DNA of 64,000 bases from Bog-473 sp963744935 (GTDB lineage Bacteria > Actinomycetota > Acidimicrobiia > Acidimicrobiales > RAAP-2), in NCBI GenBank assembly GCA_963744935.1, contig CAVUVM010000009.1, positions 1 to 64,000 of the forward strand. Direction: 5' to 3'. Numbering within the stretch: position 1 is the first letter of the stretch; the number at the start of each line of letters is the position of its first letter. Of this stretch, positions 52,079-59,801 are shown one piece after another. The notes under the pieces were generated by a model. The model ran no database searches and was not told where the DNA came from. It worked only from the letters and a program-made list of their open reading frames with translations. The translations under genes and the position numbers were made by a program.

Positions 52079-53758
52079 GTGGCCCCCCAATTCATCTACA
52101 CCATGCGCGGCTTGCAACGCTTCTATCCCCCTGATCGCGAAGTCCTGAGGGGCATCAACTTGTCCTTCTACCCGGGCGCCAAGATCGGCGTCATCGGGTC
52201 GAACGGCTCTGGCAAGTCATCCTTGCTGCGCATCATGGCGGGCGAGGACGACGGGTTCAGCGGGGAGGCCCGCCTCACTCCCGGCTTCACCGTGGGGTAC
52301 TTGCCCCAGGAGCCACAGCTCGACGAGTCCAAGGACGTCGCCGGCAACGTCGCCGAGGGCGTGGGTGAGACCAAGCGTCTCGTCGATCGCTTCAACGAGG
52401 TGTGTGCCGCCTTTGGCGATCCCGATGCCGACATCGACGCGCTCATCGCCGAGCAGGGTGACTTGCAGGCCAAGATCGACGCCGCTGGCGCCTGGGACCT
52501 CGATCGCACCTTCGAGATCGCGATGGACGCGCTCCGGCTGCCGCCGGGTAACGCCGACGTCACGACGCTCTCGGGTGGCGAGCGTCGACGAGTGGCGCTG
52601 TGCCGACTACTGCTGTCCAAACCCGACCTCCTCCTCCTCGATGAGCCGACCAACCACCTCGACGCCGAGTCCGTCGCTTGGCTCGAGCGGACGCTCCAGG
52701 AGTACCCGGGCACCGTCGTCGCGGTGACGCACGACCGCTATTTCCTCGACAACGTCGCCGGATGGATCCTCGAGCTCGACCGCGGCGCCGGCATCCCCTG
52801 GGAGGGCAACTACTCGTCGTGGCTCGAACAGAAGCAGGCTCGCCTGTCCGTCGAGGAGAAGGCCGATCGGTCGCGCCAGGCCTCCCTCGAGCGTGAGCTC
52901 GAGTGGATCCGCATGTCGCCCCGGGCCCGCCAGAGCAAGGGCAAGGCTCGCATCACCGCCTACAACGAGCTGGTGGCCGAGGCGGAGGCGTCCGAGCGGC
53001 GCGCCGACAAGATCGAGCTCACCATCCCACCGGGGCCTCGCCTGGGCGACCAGGTGGTCGAGGCGGCGAGCGTGGTGAAGGGCTATGGCGACCGGCTGCT
53101 GGTCGACGGGCTCTCCTTCATGTTGCCGCCCGGTGGCATCGTCGGCGTGATCGGGCCGAACGGGGCGGGCAAGACCACGCTGTTCCGCATGATCGTGGGG
53201 GAGGAGCCCCCCGACGCCGGGTCGCTCACCGTCGGCAGCACCGTGCAGCTGGCCTACGTCGACCAGACCCGTGCCACCCTCGCGCCCGATGCGACGGTCT
53301 TCGAGGAGATCACCGGAGGGGCCGACCACATCGTCGTGGGCGGGCGCGAACTGCACGCGCGGGCCTACGTCGCGGGGTTCGGTTTCAAGGGGAGCGATCA
53401 GCAGAAGAAGGTGGGCCAGCTGTCGGGCGGCGAGCGCAACCGGGTCCTGCTCGCCAAGGTCCTCAGCAGCGGGGGCAACGTCCTGCTACTCGACGAGCCC
53501 ACGAACGACCTCGACGTCGACACACTCCGTGCGCTCGAGGACGCGCTGTTGGCCTTTCCCGGATGTGCAGTCGTGATCAGCCACGACCGCTGGTTCCTCG
53601 ACCGCATCGCGACCCATGTGTTGGCGTTCGAAGGCGACTCCGAGGCCCGCTGGTGCGAGGGCAACTTCAGTGACTACGAGTCCGACCGGCGCAAACGGCT
53701 CGGCGCCGAGGCGGAGCAGCCGCACCGGCTGCGCTACAAGCCACTCGTGCGCAACTGA
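52079..53758 (+). CDS. ettA: energy-dependent translational throttle protein EttA (ABC-F)
   Basis: 559 residues with two ABC cassettes and no membrane helices. Walker A in the first is GVIGSNGSGKSSLLRIMAGE, signature TLSGGERRRVALCRLLLSKP and Walker B LLLLDEPTNHLDAESVAWLE; the second has GVIGPNGAGKTTLFRMIVGE, LSGGERNRVLLAKVLSSGGN and LLLDEPTNDLDVDTLRALED. The linker between has RMSPRARQSKGKARITAYNE, as in EttA. It binds the ribosomal E site and couples translation to ATP levels. GTG 52079 fits FIYTMRGLQRFYPPDREVL. It overlaps the convergent NRDE gene by 25 bases. Confidence 0.92.
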   Translation: MAPQFIYTMRGLQRFYPPDREVLRGINLSFYPGAKIGVIGSNGSGKSSLLRIMAGEDDGFSGEARLTPGFTVGYLPQEPQLDESKDVAGNVAEGVGETKRLVDRFNEVCAAFGDPDADIDALIAEQGDLQAKIDAAGAWDLDRTFEIAMDALRLPPGNADVTTLSGGERRRVALCRLLLSKPDLLLLDEPTNHLDAESVAWLERTLQEYPGTVVAVTHDRYFLDNVAGWILELDRGAGIPWEGNYSSWLEQKQARLSVEEKADRSRQASLERELEWIRMSPRARQSKGKARITAYNELVAEAEASERRADKIELTIPPGPRLGDQVVEAASVVKGYGDRLLVDGLSFMLPPGGIVGVIGPNGAGKTTLFRMIVGEEPPDAGSLTVGSTVQLAYVDQTRATLAPDATVFEEITGGADHIVVGGRELHARAYVAGFGFKGSDQQKKVGQLSGGERNRVLLAKVLSSGGNVLLLDEPTNDLDVDTLRALEDALLAFPGCAVVISHDRWFLDRIATHVLAFEGDSEARWCEGNFSDYESDRRKRLGAEAEQPHRLRYKPLVRN

Positions 53759-54534
53759 GCACCGTCCACCTCGGACGGCGCGCGCTCCTCCCACAGTTGA
53801 GAGACCTCGTCGTAGGGCGTCGCGCACGGCGGTCCGGCGGCCACCCAGATCCGCGGCGGAGTCGCGCCGTCGGCCACCCGCACGATGCACGACGAACGCG
53901 TCCCGAAGTCCTCGAGGTGCACGCAGTTCGCGGCGTTGGGGCGTTCCTCTCCCTCGGTGATGCGGTGGTCGACGAGCACGCGCCGAAAGGCGGCGACGAC
54001 GTCGTCGCCCGACACCGGATCCCCGAGCGTGGCGCGCACGAGGTCGACCTTCGGCGAGGGCTCGGCCAGCGTACGGTTCTCGAGCACATGGATCCCGGGC
54101 GGGAGGGTCACCGCGCTGCCATGCGCCGACCCGGTGAAGTCGACGAAGTACAACGACGCACGGTCGCCGACAAGCAGCCACGAGCCGTTGTAGTCGGCTG
54201 GCTTGTACGAGCCGAGCAACGCGTCCACCGCCTGCGCGGCCGTCGGCTGGCGGGCGAGCGCCAGTGGCAGCTCGCCGCGGGAGCGTTTGCTCGGGTCCTT
54301 GGCGTCTCCGAGGGGCTGGTTGGTCAGACCCGCGCAGACCCCGTACTCGTTGACGGCGAGCCAGGTACCCCCGGAGAGCTCGTCGCGCCCGCCGACGATC
54401 CGCGGGTGCCCGGACTCGAGCACCGTCATCGCCGTCGAGGGCCGCTCGAGGATCTCGTCCCGGTTGGCGCCGACGAGCAGCGGCTCACCGGGGGAGAGAC
54501 GCGACGCAACCACCAAGAGGCACACGCGGGTCAC
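53734..54534 (-). CDS. NRDE (TANGO2-like) family protein
   Basis: 266 residues from GTG 54534. The family name motif is seen in GEPLLVGANRDEILERPSTA; SGGTWLAVNEYGVCAGLTNQ and LLVGDRASLYFVDFTGSAHG follow, ending in the C-terminal NTN-like region. Relatives range from bacteria to the animal TANGO2 protein; the activity is unclear (heme or lipid trafficking has been proposed). Convergent with ettA. Confidence 0.85.
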   Translation of the reverse strand: MTRVCLLVVASRLSPGEPLLVGANRDEILERPSTAMTVLESGHPRIVGGRDELSGGTWLAVNEYGVCAGLTNQPLGDAKDPSKRSRGELPLALARQPTAAQAVDALLGSYKPADYNGSWLLVGDRASLYFVDFTGSAHGSAVTLPPGIHVLENRTLAEPSPKVDLVRATLGDPVSGDDVVAAFRRVLVDHRITEGEERPNAANCVHLEDFGTRSSCIVRVADGATPPRIWVAAGPPCATPYDEVSQLWEERAPSEVDGAQLRTSGL

Positions 54535-54639
54535 GTTATCGAGCGCCCCTGGTGGGACCGTTCTCAGGCGCCGCCCGGACCCTCTCACCCCTCATGGAAA
54601 AGCCGCGTCCTCGCTCTGCAACGGGACTAGCGTTCGTGT

Positions 54640-55389
54640 ATGCGAACCCGCGCCCTGATGCTCACCACCGGGTTGGTCCTGGGCCTGCTTGTCGCCCTCC
54701 CCGCCCTGCCGGCCTCGGCCAAGTCGATCTCGTCGTCGAACCTGAAGAACCTGTCCAACGCCATCAACAAGGGCAAGCATCTGACGTACTACGTGCAGTA
54801 CACGGCGCTGAGCAACGGCCAGAAGTCGACGGTCACCCTCGCGCAGGCGCCACCGAAGTCGTACTTCGGGTCGTCGAGCGGCGCGGTGATCGACAACGGC
54901 AAGACGACCTACTACTGCAGCACCTCGGCGAGCAGCGGCAACTCGGGCAGTTCGGGGAACAGTGGGAACTCTGGCAATTCGGGGAACTCGGGCGCCACCA
55001 CCACGACGACAACGAAGTCAACCGAGACCTGCATCGGATCGAAGGTCACCAACCCGGTACTCGGGCTCGAGGACCTCTTCAGCCCCTCCATCGCGCTCGC
55101 CGCCTTCTCGGAGGCGGAGAACGGCACGGTGGCGCGCGAGCTCGGGGTCCACGTGTCGGCGTCGTCGGGCAACTTCGGCGGCCAGTCTTCGACCTGTATC
55201 AGCATCACCACCCACAAGGGATCCGGCAAGTACTGCGTGACCAAGCAAGGTGTGCTGTCGTACGCGAGCACTTCGAAGGGCGACTACTTCGAGCTGACCA
55301 AGTACATGTCGAAGCCACCGGCAAGCTTGTTCACGTTGCCGGCCGGGGCGACGACCCAGACGCTCCCCGGGGGCGAGTCGATCCCGTAG
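54640..55389 (+). CDS. secreted protein with SGN-rich linker
   Basis: 249 residues. MRTRALMLTTGLVLGLLVAL is a Sec signal peptide, cleaved near ASAKS. The body has SNAINKGKHLTYYVQYTALS, a low-complexity SGNSGNSGNSG segment followed by poly-Thr (about 95-120), then DLFSPSIALAAFSEAENGTV and SSTCISITTHKGSGKYCVTK. Four Cys could make disulfides. No family recognised; it resembles small lipoprotein-like (LppX-type) secreted domains only loosely. It is followed after four bases by a methyltransferase gene. Confidence 0.65.
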   Translation: MRTRALMLTTGLVLGLLVALPALPASAKSISSSNLKNLSNAINKGKHLTYYVQYTALSNGQKSTVTLAQAPPKSYFGSSSGAVIDNGKTTYYCSTSASSGNSGSSGNSGNSGNSGNSGATTTTTTKSTETCIGSKVTNPVLGLEDLFSPSIALAAFSEAENGTVARELGVHVSASSGNFGGQSSTCISITTHKGSGKYCVTKQGVLSYASTSKGDYFELTKYMSKPPASLFTLPAGATTQTLPGGESIP

Positions 55390-55393
55390 CGCA

Positions 55394-55973
55394 GTGACCG
55401 ACCGCTGGCGCGAGAGCGATGTCCCGCGCGGCGCGGCCTACGACCGACGCTTCGAGCAGTTGGCATCGGCCGGCGTCGACATGCACGGCGAGGCCGACCT
55501 CGTCGACTCCTACGGGCCCGCGCGTCCTCGATGCCGGCTGTGGCACCGGCCGCGTCGCCATCGAGCTCAACCGGCGCGGGCGTGAAGTCCTCGGCGTCGA
55601 CGTCGACGTCGACATGCTCGACGCGGCGCGCAGTAAGGCACCGGCGCTCGACTGGATCGAAGCCGACCTGACCGACCCGCACCTCGAGTTCGGGCGCACC
55701 TTCGACGTCGTCGTGATGGCGGGGAACGTCCTCATCTTCGTCCCCTCGGGCACCGAGGCACAGGTGATCGCCAACGCGGCGCGATGGCTGGCTCCGGGGG
55801 GTCACCTCGTCACCGGCTACTCACTTCGTTCCGGAGGCCTGGGCCCCGCGCGCCACGACGCCCTCGCGGCGGCCGCTGGACTCGAGCTCGAGGACCGCTG
55901 GTCGACGTGGGACCGGCGTCCGTTCACGCCGAGCGATGCCTACGCGGTCGCTGTCCACCGCCGCCTGCGCTGA
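55394..55973 (+). pseudogene. class I SAM-dependent methyltransferase, one-base frameshift
   Basis: GTG 55394 reads MTDRWRESDVPRGAAYDRRF to DLVDSYGPA; the frame then shifts near 55525, and RVLDAGCGTGRVAIELNRRG (SAM motif I) continues to the stop at 55973, with VVVMAGNVLIFVPSGTEAQV and LAPGGHLVTGYSLRSGGLGP. One base is missing in GGGCCCGCGCGTCC. The gene is otherwise complete (about 192 codons), so an assembly error is plausible. Only the first GTG gives the full N-terminus. Confidence 0.75.
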
Positions 55974-56045
55974 CGGCGCGGCCGGCAACCGAGCCCGATC
56001 AAGAACGCTGCTACGCAACGGAAAAGCAACACCTGGCTCCTTTGT

Positions 56046-56083
56046 TGCACTGAACGTGCAGACGAATGCACTCTCGTTAGGCT
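56046..56083 (+). promoter_or_regulatory. half-site array and -10 upstream of lrp-like gene
   Basis: TGCAC at 56046-56050, GTGCA at 56056-56060 and TGCAC at 56067-56071 alternate at 10- and 11-base spacing, giving two overlapping inverted repeats on one DNA face. TAGGCT (56078-56083) fits a -10, seven bases before ATG 56091. This is a plausible autoregulatory site for the Lrp/AsnC protein encoded next. Confidence 0.5.
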
Positions 56084-56090
56084 TATGGCC

Positions 56091-56570
56091 ATGGGAACAG
56101 AGGAATTGGATCCGATCGATCACCACATCATCGAGCTCCTGTCACACAATGCACGTCGGACCATGGCCGATATCGGCGAGCAGGTATCGCTCTCGGCCTC
56201 TGCGGTGACCAGGCGCATCGAGCGTCTGGAACGGACCGGCGTGATCGCCGGCTACACGGTCGTTGTCGATCACCGCAAGGCCGGTCGTCCCATCCAGGCC
56301 TTCACCGAGGTCCGGTTCGCCGGCACCGCCGACCTCCAGGAGATCAAGGAGACGGCCATGCAGCTCTCCGAGGTGCAAGCCGTGTTCACCACGGCCGGCG
56401 ATCCCGACGCCCTGGTCTGGCTCCAGGTTCCCGACGTCGAACGCCTCGGCCAGGTGATTGAGCAATTGCGGCGCCGTGGCCGGGTGACCGGCACCAAGAC
56501 GCTCATCGTGCTCGATACCTGGTCGCGCCACCGCGCCATCGAGGCGAACGGCCTCCCGGTTCACTCCTAG
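56091..56570 (+). CDS. Lrp/AsnC family transcriptional regulator
   Basis: 159 residues. The N-terminal helix-turn-helix is LDPIDHHIIELLSHNARRTM, then ADIGEQVSLSASAVTRRIER with LERTGVIAGYTVVVD. The C-terminal RAM (ligand-binding) domain is AFTEVRFAGTADLQEIKETA and FTTAGDPDALVWLQVPDVER. Such octameric proteins sense amino acids. ATG 56091 suits a leaderless mRNA; ATG 56085 is an alternative. The stop overlaps the next gene's start by one base, so the downstream lipoprotein may be cotranscribed. Confidence 0.9.
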   Translation: MGTEELDPIDHHIIELLSHNARRTMADIGEQVSLSASAVTRRIERLERTGVIAGYTVVVDHRKAGRPIQAFTEVRFAGTADLQEIKETAMQLSEVQAVFTTAGDPDALVWLQVPDVERLGQVIEQLRRRGRVTGTKTLIVLDTWSRHRAIEANGLPVHS

Positions 56571-57616
56571 TGCGCGTGAGGGCGCAACGCAGCGCTGCGG
56601 CGCTCGCGCTCGCGCTCGCCGCGCTCGCGTTGGTCGTTTCGGCATGCGGTGGGACCAACGGGAGCACGAGTGCACCGACCACCACGACCACGGCGCACAC
56701 CACGACGACGGCGCGTGCGACGACCCCGACGACCGCGGCGCCGGCGACACCGGCGGGCACGTGGTCCAAGGCCCTCCGAATCGCGGCGGGAACCGAGCTC
56801 TCCGTCGTCTCGTGCCCCGTCGCCGGCGCGTGTCTGATCGGGTCGTCCGCCGGGCAGACCTACCGCTTGTTCCTCGACAAGGTGAGCGCGCTCGGACCGC
56901 CGCTACCGTCTCCTTCGCCGCAGGGCGCGTCGTATCTTTCGTGCGGCACAGCGAGCTTCTGTGCGGCGGCACCCAGCACGAACCAGGTCGCCTTCTTCAA
57001 CGGCTCAGCGTGGCAGGCGCCGACGACGTTGTCCGCCGCCCAGGGCATCACTGCGATCGACTGCACGGGCCCCACCTTCTGCGTCACCATCGACGGCGAG
57101 GGCAACTCCTTCAGCTACGACGGCAGCGGTTGGTCCGGCAACCTCGGCGCCTGGGGGGCCGCCAACCAGATCTCGTGCGTGTCACCGACCTTCTGTGTCG
57201 CCGCCGAGGGCGGCCCGTCAGTCTGGGACGGCAGCACCTGGTCACAGCCGGCCGACGTCGACACCCAGGGGCAGCTGAACGCCGTGTCCTGCGCCTCCAC
57301 CACGTTCTGCGTCATCGTCGACAGCAAGGGCGACGTCCTCACGTGGAACGGACAGGAATTCAGCGCGCCGGTGTCCATTGCCACCGAGCAACCCGTCTTC
57401 GGGAGCAACGTCTCTGGGCTCACGTCGGTGTCGTGCCCGACCGCGACGTTCTGCCGAGCCGTCGACTCCCTGGGTCGGGTGTTCGACTGGAACGGAACGA
57501 CGTGGAGCGGTGGCACGCTCATCGACAACGGGCACGCGCTGATGAGCATCTCGTGTCCGACACCTGCCTACTGCGTGGCAGTCGACCGCTCCGGCAACGC
57601 GTTCGTGTCCTCATAA
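56570..57616 (+). CDS. lipoprotein with Cys-containing propeller-like repeats
   Basis: 348 residues from GTG 56570. AALALVVSACGGTNGSTSAP holds the lipobox SAC, followed by a Thr-rich linker (about 40-65). The rest is about seven repeats of roughly 40 residues with the pattern SC-X-X-X-X-FC-X-A-V-D-X-X-G, for example ISCVSPTFCVAAEGG and VSCASTTFCVIVDSKGDVLT with W-X-G in each. The paired Cys in every repeat probably form disulfides in a propeller. Extracellular surface protein of unknown role; different from the GYWLV family. Confidence 0.7.
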   Translation: MRVRAQRSAAALALALAALALVVSACGGTNGSTSAPTTTTTAHTTTTARATTPTTAAPATPAGTWSKALRIAAGTELSVVSCPVAGACLIGSSAGQTYRLFLDKVSALGPPLPSPSPQGASYLSCGTASFCAAAPSTNQVAFFNGSAWQAPTTLSAAQGITAIDCTGPTFCVTIDGEGNSFSYDGSGWSGNLGAWGAANQISCVSPTFCVAAEGGPSVWDGSTWSQPADVDTQGQLNAVSCASTTFCVIVDSKGDVLTWNGQEFSAPVSIATEQPVFGSNVSGLTSVSCPTATFCRAVDSLGRVFDWNGTTWSGGTLIDNGHALMSISCPTPAYCVAVDRSGNAFVSS

Positions 57617-57674
57617 CCGACGCCAGAACCGGCGCGATCACCGGCGAGACAGCCGGCGCGGTCGGGCAGCCCCG

Positions 57675-58280
57675 CTACCAGGGGGCCAGCGACGGCGCGT
57701 CCCCCCGGCCGATGACCCACGCCAGCAGCACGGCCGGGTCCGTCCGCGCCGCCAGCCGGGGCAGCTCGCGCGGCAACCAGGCCGCCACCAGGTCGGGAGG
57801 CAGGGGCACGGGGCCGAGCCCGAGGTCGCCGTGGTGCACGACCACCTCCCGCCAGCGCGAGAGCACCGCGTCGCGCGAGGGCTCCACGACACCGCGCGAC
57901 GTGCGCGACGGCGCGTCCCACGCCGCAACCGGAAGCTCCTCCATCACCCGCGCCACCGCGGCAGAGGAATGCGCGATGTCGGCGACCAGATCGGTCGCCG
58001 GGCGGTCGGCCCCGGCCTCGATGTCGGCCTGCCGCTGCTCCAGACCCCCGAGGTACTGGTCGCGCAGCTCACCCTGGGCGGCACCCTCGAGCCGCCACAC
58101 CACACTGTCCGCGTTGCGGGCGATGTGGGTGAGCACGTGGCCCACGCTCCAGCCTGGCAATTGGCTCGGCCGGCGAGCACCTTCGTCGGACAGTTGGACC
58201 AGAGCCTCGTCGAGCGCGGCCTGCGCCGCCAGGCAGCCGGTGACCCACGCCTCGGGCCGGCCCGTCTCCGCGTCGGTCAC
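57675..58280 (-). CDS. maleylpyruvate isomerase-family mycothiol-dependent enzyme
   Basis: 201 residues. RPSQLPGWSVGHVLTHIARN is the MDMPI/DinB-type motif with a metal-binding His; a second set is EPSRDAVLSRWREVVVHHGD. Members use mycothiol, the thiol of actinobacteria, for isomerase or detoxifying S-transfer reactions. The start overlaps the stop of the upstream PLP-decarboxylase gene by four bases, so they are one operon. Confidence 0.83.
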   Translation of the reverse strand: MTDAETGRPEAWVTGCLAAQAALDEALVQLSDEGARRPSQLPGWSVGHVLTHIARNADSVVWRLEGAAQGELRDQYLGGLEQRQADIEAGADRPATDLVADIAHSSAAVARVMEELPVAAWDAPSRTSRGVVEPSRDAVLSRWREVVVHHGDLGLGPVPLPPDLVAAWLPRELPRLAARTDPAVLLAWVIGRGDAPSLAPW

Positions 58281-59671
58281 TTAGCCGGGATGGCGGACTG
58301 CCCGTCGAGCATGTCGGCCATGACGGCCCGGATGAACTCGTCGGCCTCCTCGGTCATGCCGCCGGCCACGCCGCCGTAGATGGCCCCCGACCTGGGTGCC
58401 TCTCCGGCGTGCTCTTTGGCGTAGGTGACGGCGTCGGCCAGGTCGGCCGTGAACTCCCCGACGACCTCAGGCTGGGTCTGGGGCCTCGTCACCGCCATGT
58501 GCAGTGCGTTGGGGTACTGCTGGCCGTTGAAGCGCCAGCCGCGTGTCCGCATGAAGTCGTTGACGTGGTAGATGTCGAAGTCGTCAGAGGTGAAGGAGAA
58601 GAGGAACGTCGGGTGGCCGACGAGGCGGAGCTCGGGGTGTGCCCTCACTGCCTCCTGCATGGCGACGGAGGTCTCGAAGATCTGTTTCGCGTAGCCGAGG
58701 TAGCCCTCGTGGCCCAGCTGCACCATGGCCGCCCAGGTCGCTGCGATCAGACCGCCCGAGCGTGAGCCCTCCATGCCGGGCGACGTGTACTTTCCGCCGC
58801 TCCAGTCCGTCAGGTAGAAGTACTGCGCGTTGCGCAGCGCCTTGGAACGGAAGGTGAGCACCGACGATCCCTTGAAGGCGTACCCGTACTTGTGGGTGTC
58901 CGCCGAGATGGAGGTCACGCCGGGCACGGCGTAGTCGAAGGCGGGTATGTCGTAACCCAGCTCGCGGCCGAAGGGCAGGATGAACCCGCCCAGGCAGGCG
59001 TCGACGTGGAGACCAACGCCGCGCTCGAGCGCGAGATCGGACAAGTCGGCGATCCCGTCGACGGTGCCGTAGCCGTAGTTGCAGGCGGATCCGATCATCG
59101 CCACCGTCTGGTCGTCTATGTGGTCACGCACCCAATCCAGGTCGACCTGCGTGGTCACGGGGTCGACCGGGGCCCGCCGCAGCTCCACCCCGAAGAGGTG
59201 ACAGGCCTTGTCGAAAGCGGGGTGTGCGGTCTCGGGCTTGATCACGTTGGGCCTCGTGATGCCTCGTTCGGCGGCACCGTGCTCGCGATAGGCCAAGACG
59301 GCGTGCATGATGCTGCCGGTCCCGCCCGTGGTGACGAGGCCGCACGGCTCGTCATCCGCCGCCGACGCAGCGTCGCCCGACTGCAAGCCGAGCGTCATCG
59401 CGATGATCTCTGCCTCGAACTTCGTCGCGCTCGGGCACATGTCGCGCTGCAGCACGTTCACGTGGGCGAAGAGGCCGAATGCTTCGTTCATGAAGTGGTA
59501 ATGGTCGTGGTCCCCGCAGTACATCGTGCCTGAGCACTTCCCGGTCTCCCAGAACGCGTCCTCTTCTTTGGCCATGGCGCGCAGCTCCGCCAGGACGTCC
59601 TCCCTGCTCGTGCCACGCTCCGGGAGGGCGCGGTTGATGGTGAATCGGTCTGCGTAGGGGTAGTCGCTCAT
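58277..59671 (-). CDS. PLP-dependent decarboxylase / sphingosine-1-phosphate lyase-like
   Basis: 464 residues. GKCSGTMYCGDHDHYHFMNE opens the catalytic domain; CGLVTTGGTGSIMHAVLAYR binds the phosphate of PLP; GLHVDACLGGFILPFGRELG gives the Asp; SISADTHKYGYAFKGSSVLT contains the Schiff-base Lys (HKYG). This is the group II decarboxylase branch close to sphinganine-1-phosphate aldolase, not glutamate decarboxylase. A possible reaction is cleavage of a phosphoamino alcohol. ATG 59671 with GGAGG upstream. Divergent from the SulP gene. Confidence 0.84.
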   Translation of the reverse strand: MSDYPYADRFTINRALPERGTSREDVLAELRAMAKEEDAFWETGKCSGTMYCGDHDHYHFMNEAFGLFAHVNVLQRDMCPSATKFEAEIIAMTLGLQSGDAASAADDEPCGLVTTGGTGSIMHAVLAYREHGAAERGITRPNVIKPETAHPAFDKACHLFGVELRRAPVDPVTTQVDLDWVRDHIDDQTVAMIGSACNYGYGTVDGIADLSDLALERGVGLHVDACLGGFILPFGRELGYDIPAFDYAVPGVTSISADTHKYGYAFKGSSVLTFRSKALRNAQYFYLTDWSGGKYTSPGMEGSRSGGLIAATWAAMVQLGHEGYLGYAKQIFETSVAMQEAVRAHPELRLVGHPTFLFSFTSDDFDIYHVNDFMRTRGWRFNGQQYPNALHMAVTRPQTQPEVVGEFTADLADAVTYAKEHAGEAPRSGAIYGGVAGGMTEEADEFIRAVMADMLDGQSAIPAK

Positions 59672-59739
59672 GGATCGGGCCTCCTTGGGGCCGGTGGCGC
59701 GTCCGCCGGGATGCGTCTCGACCGCCGGGTCCGAGACTA

Positions 59740-59767
59740 TTCAATTGCATCGATTCAATTGCATCGA
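59740..59767. promoter_or_regulatory. tandem 14-bp repeat in a divergent promoter region
   Basis: TTCAATTGCATCGA occurs twice in a row (59740-59753, 59754-59767). Each copy holds CAATTG and the junction makes ATCGAT. It is the only AT-rich patch between the decarboxylase and SulP genes and may be an operator or contain both promoters. Confidence 0.45.
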
Positions 59768-59801
59768 TCCACCCGACACCCCCGTCGGCGAAGATGTCGC
59801 G

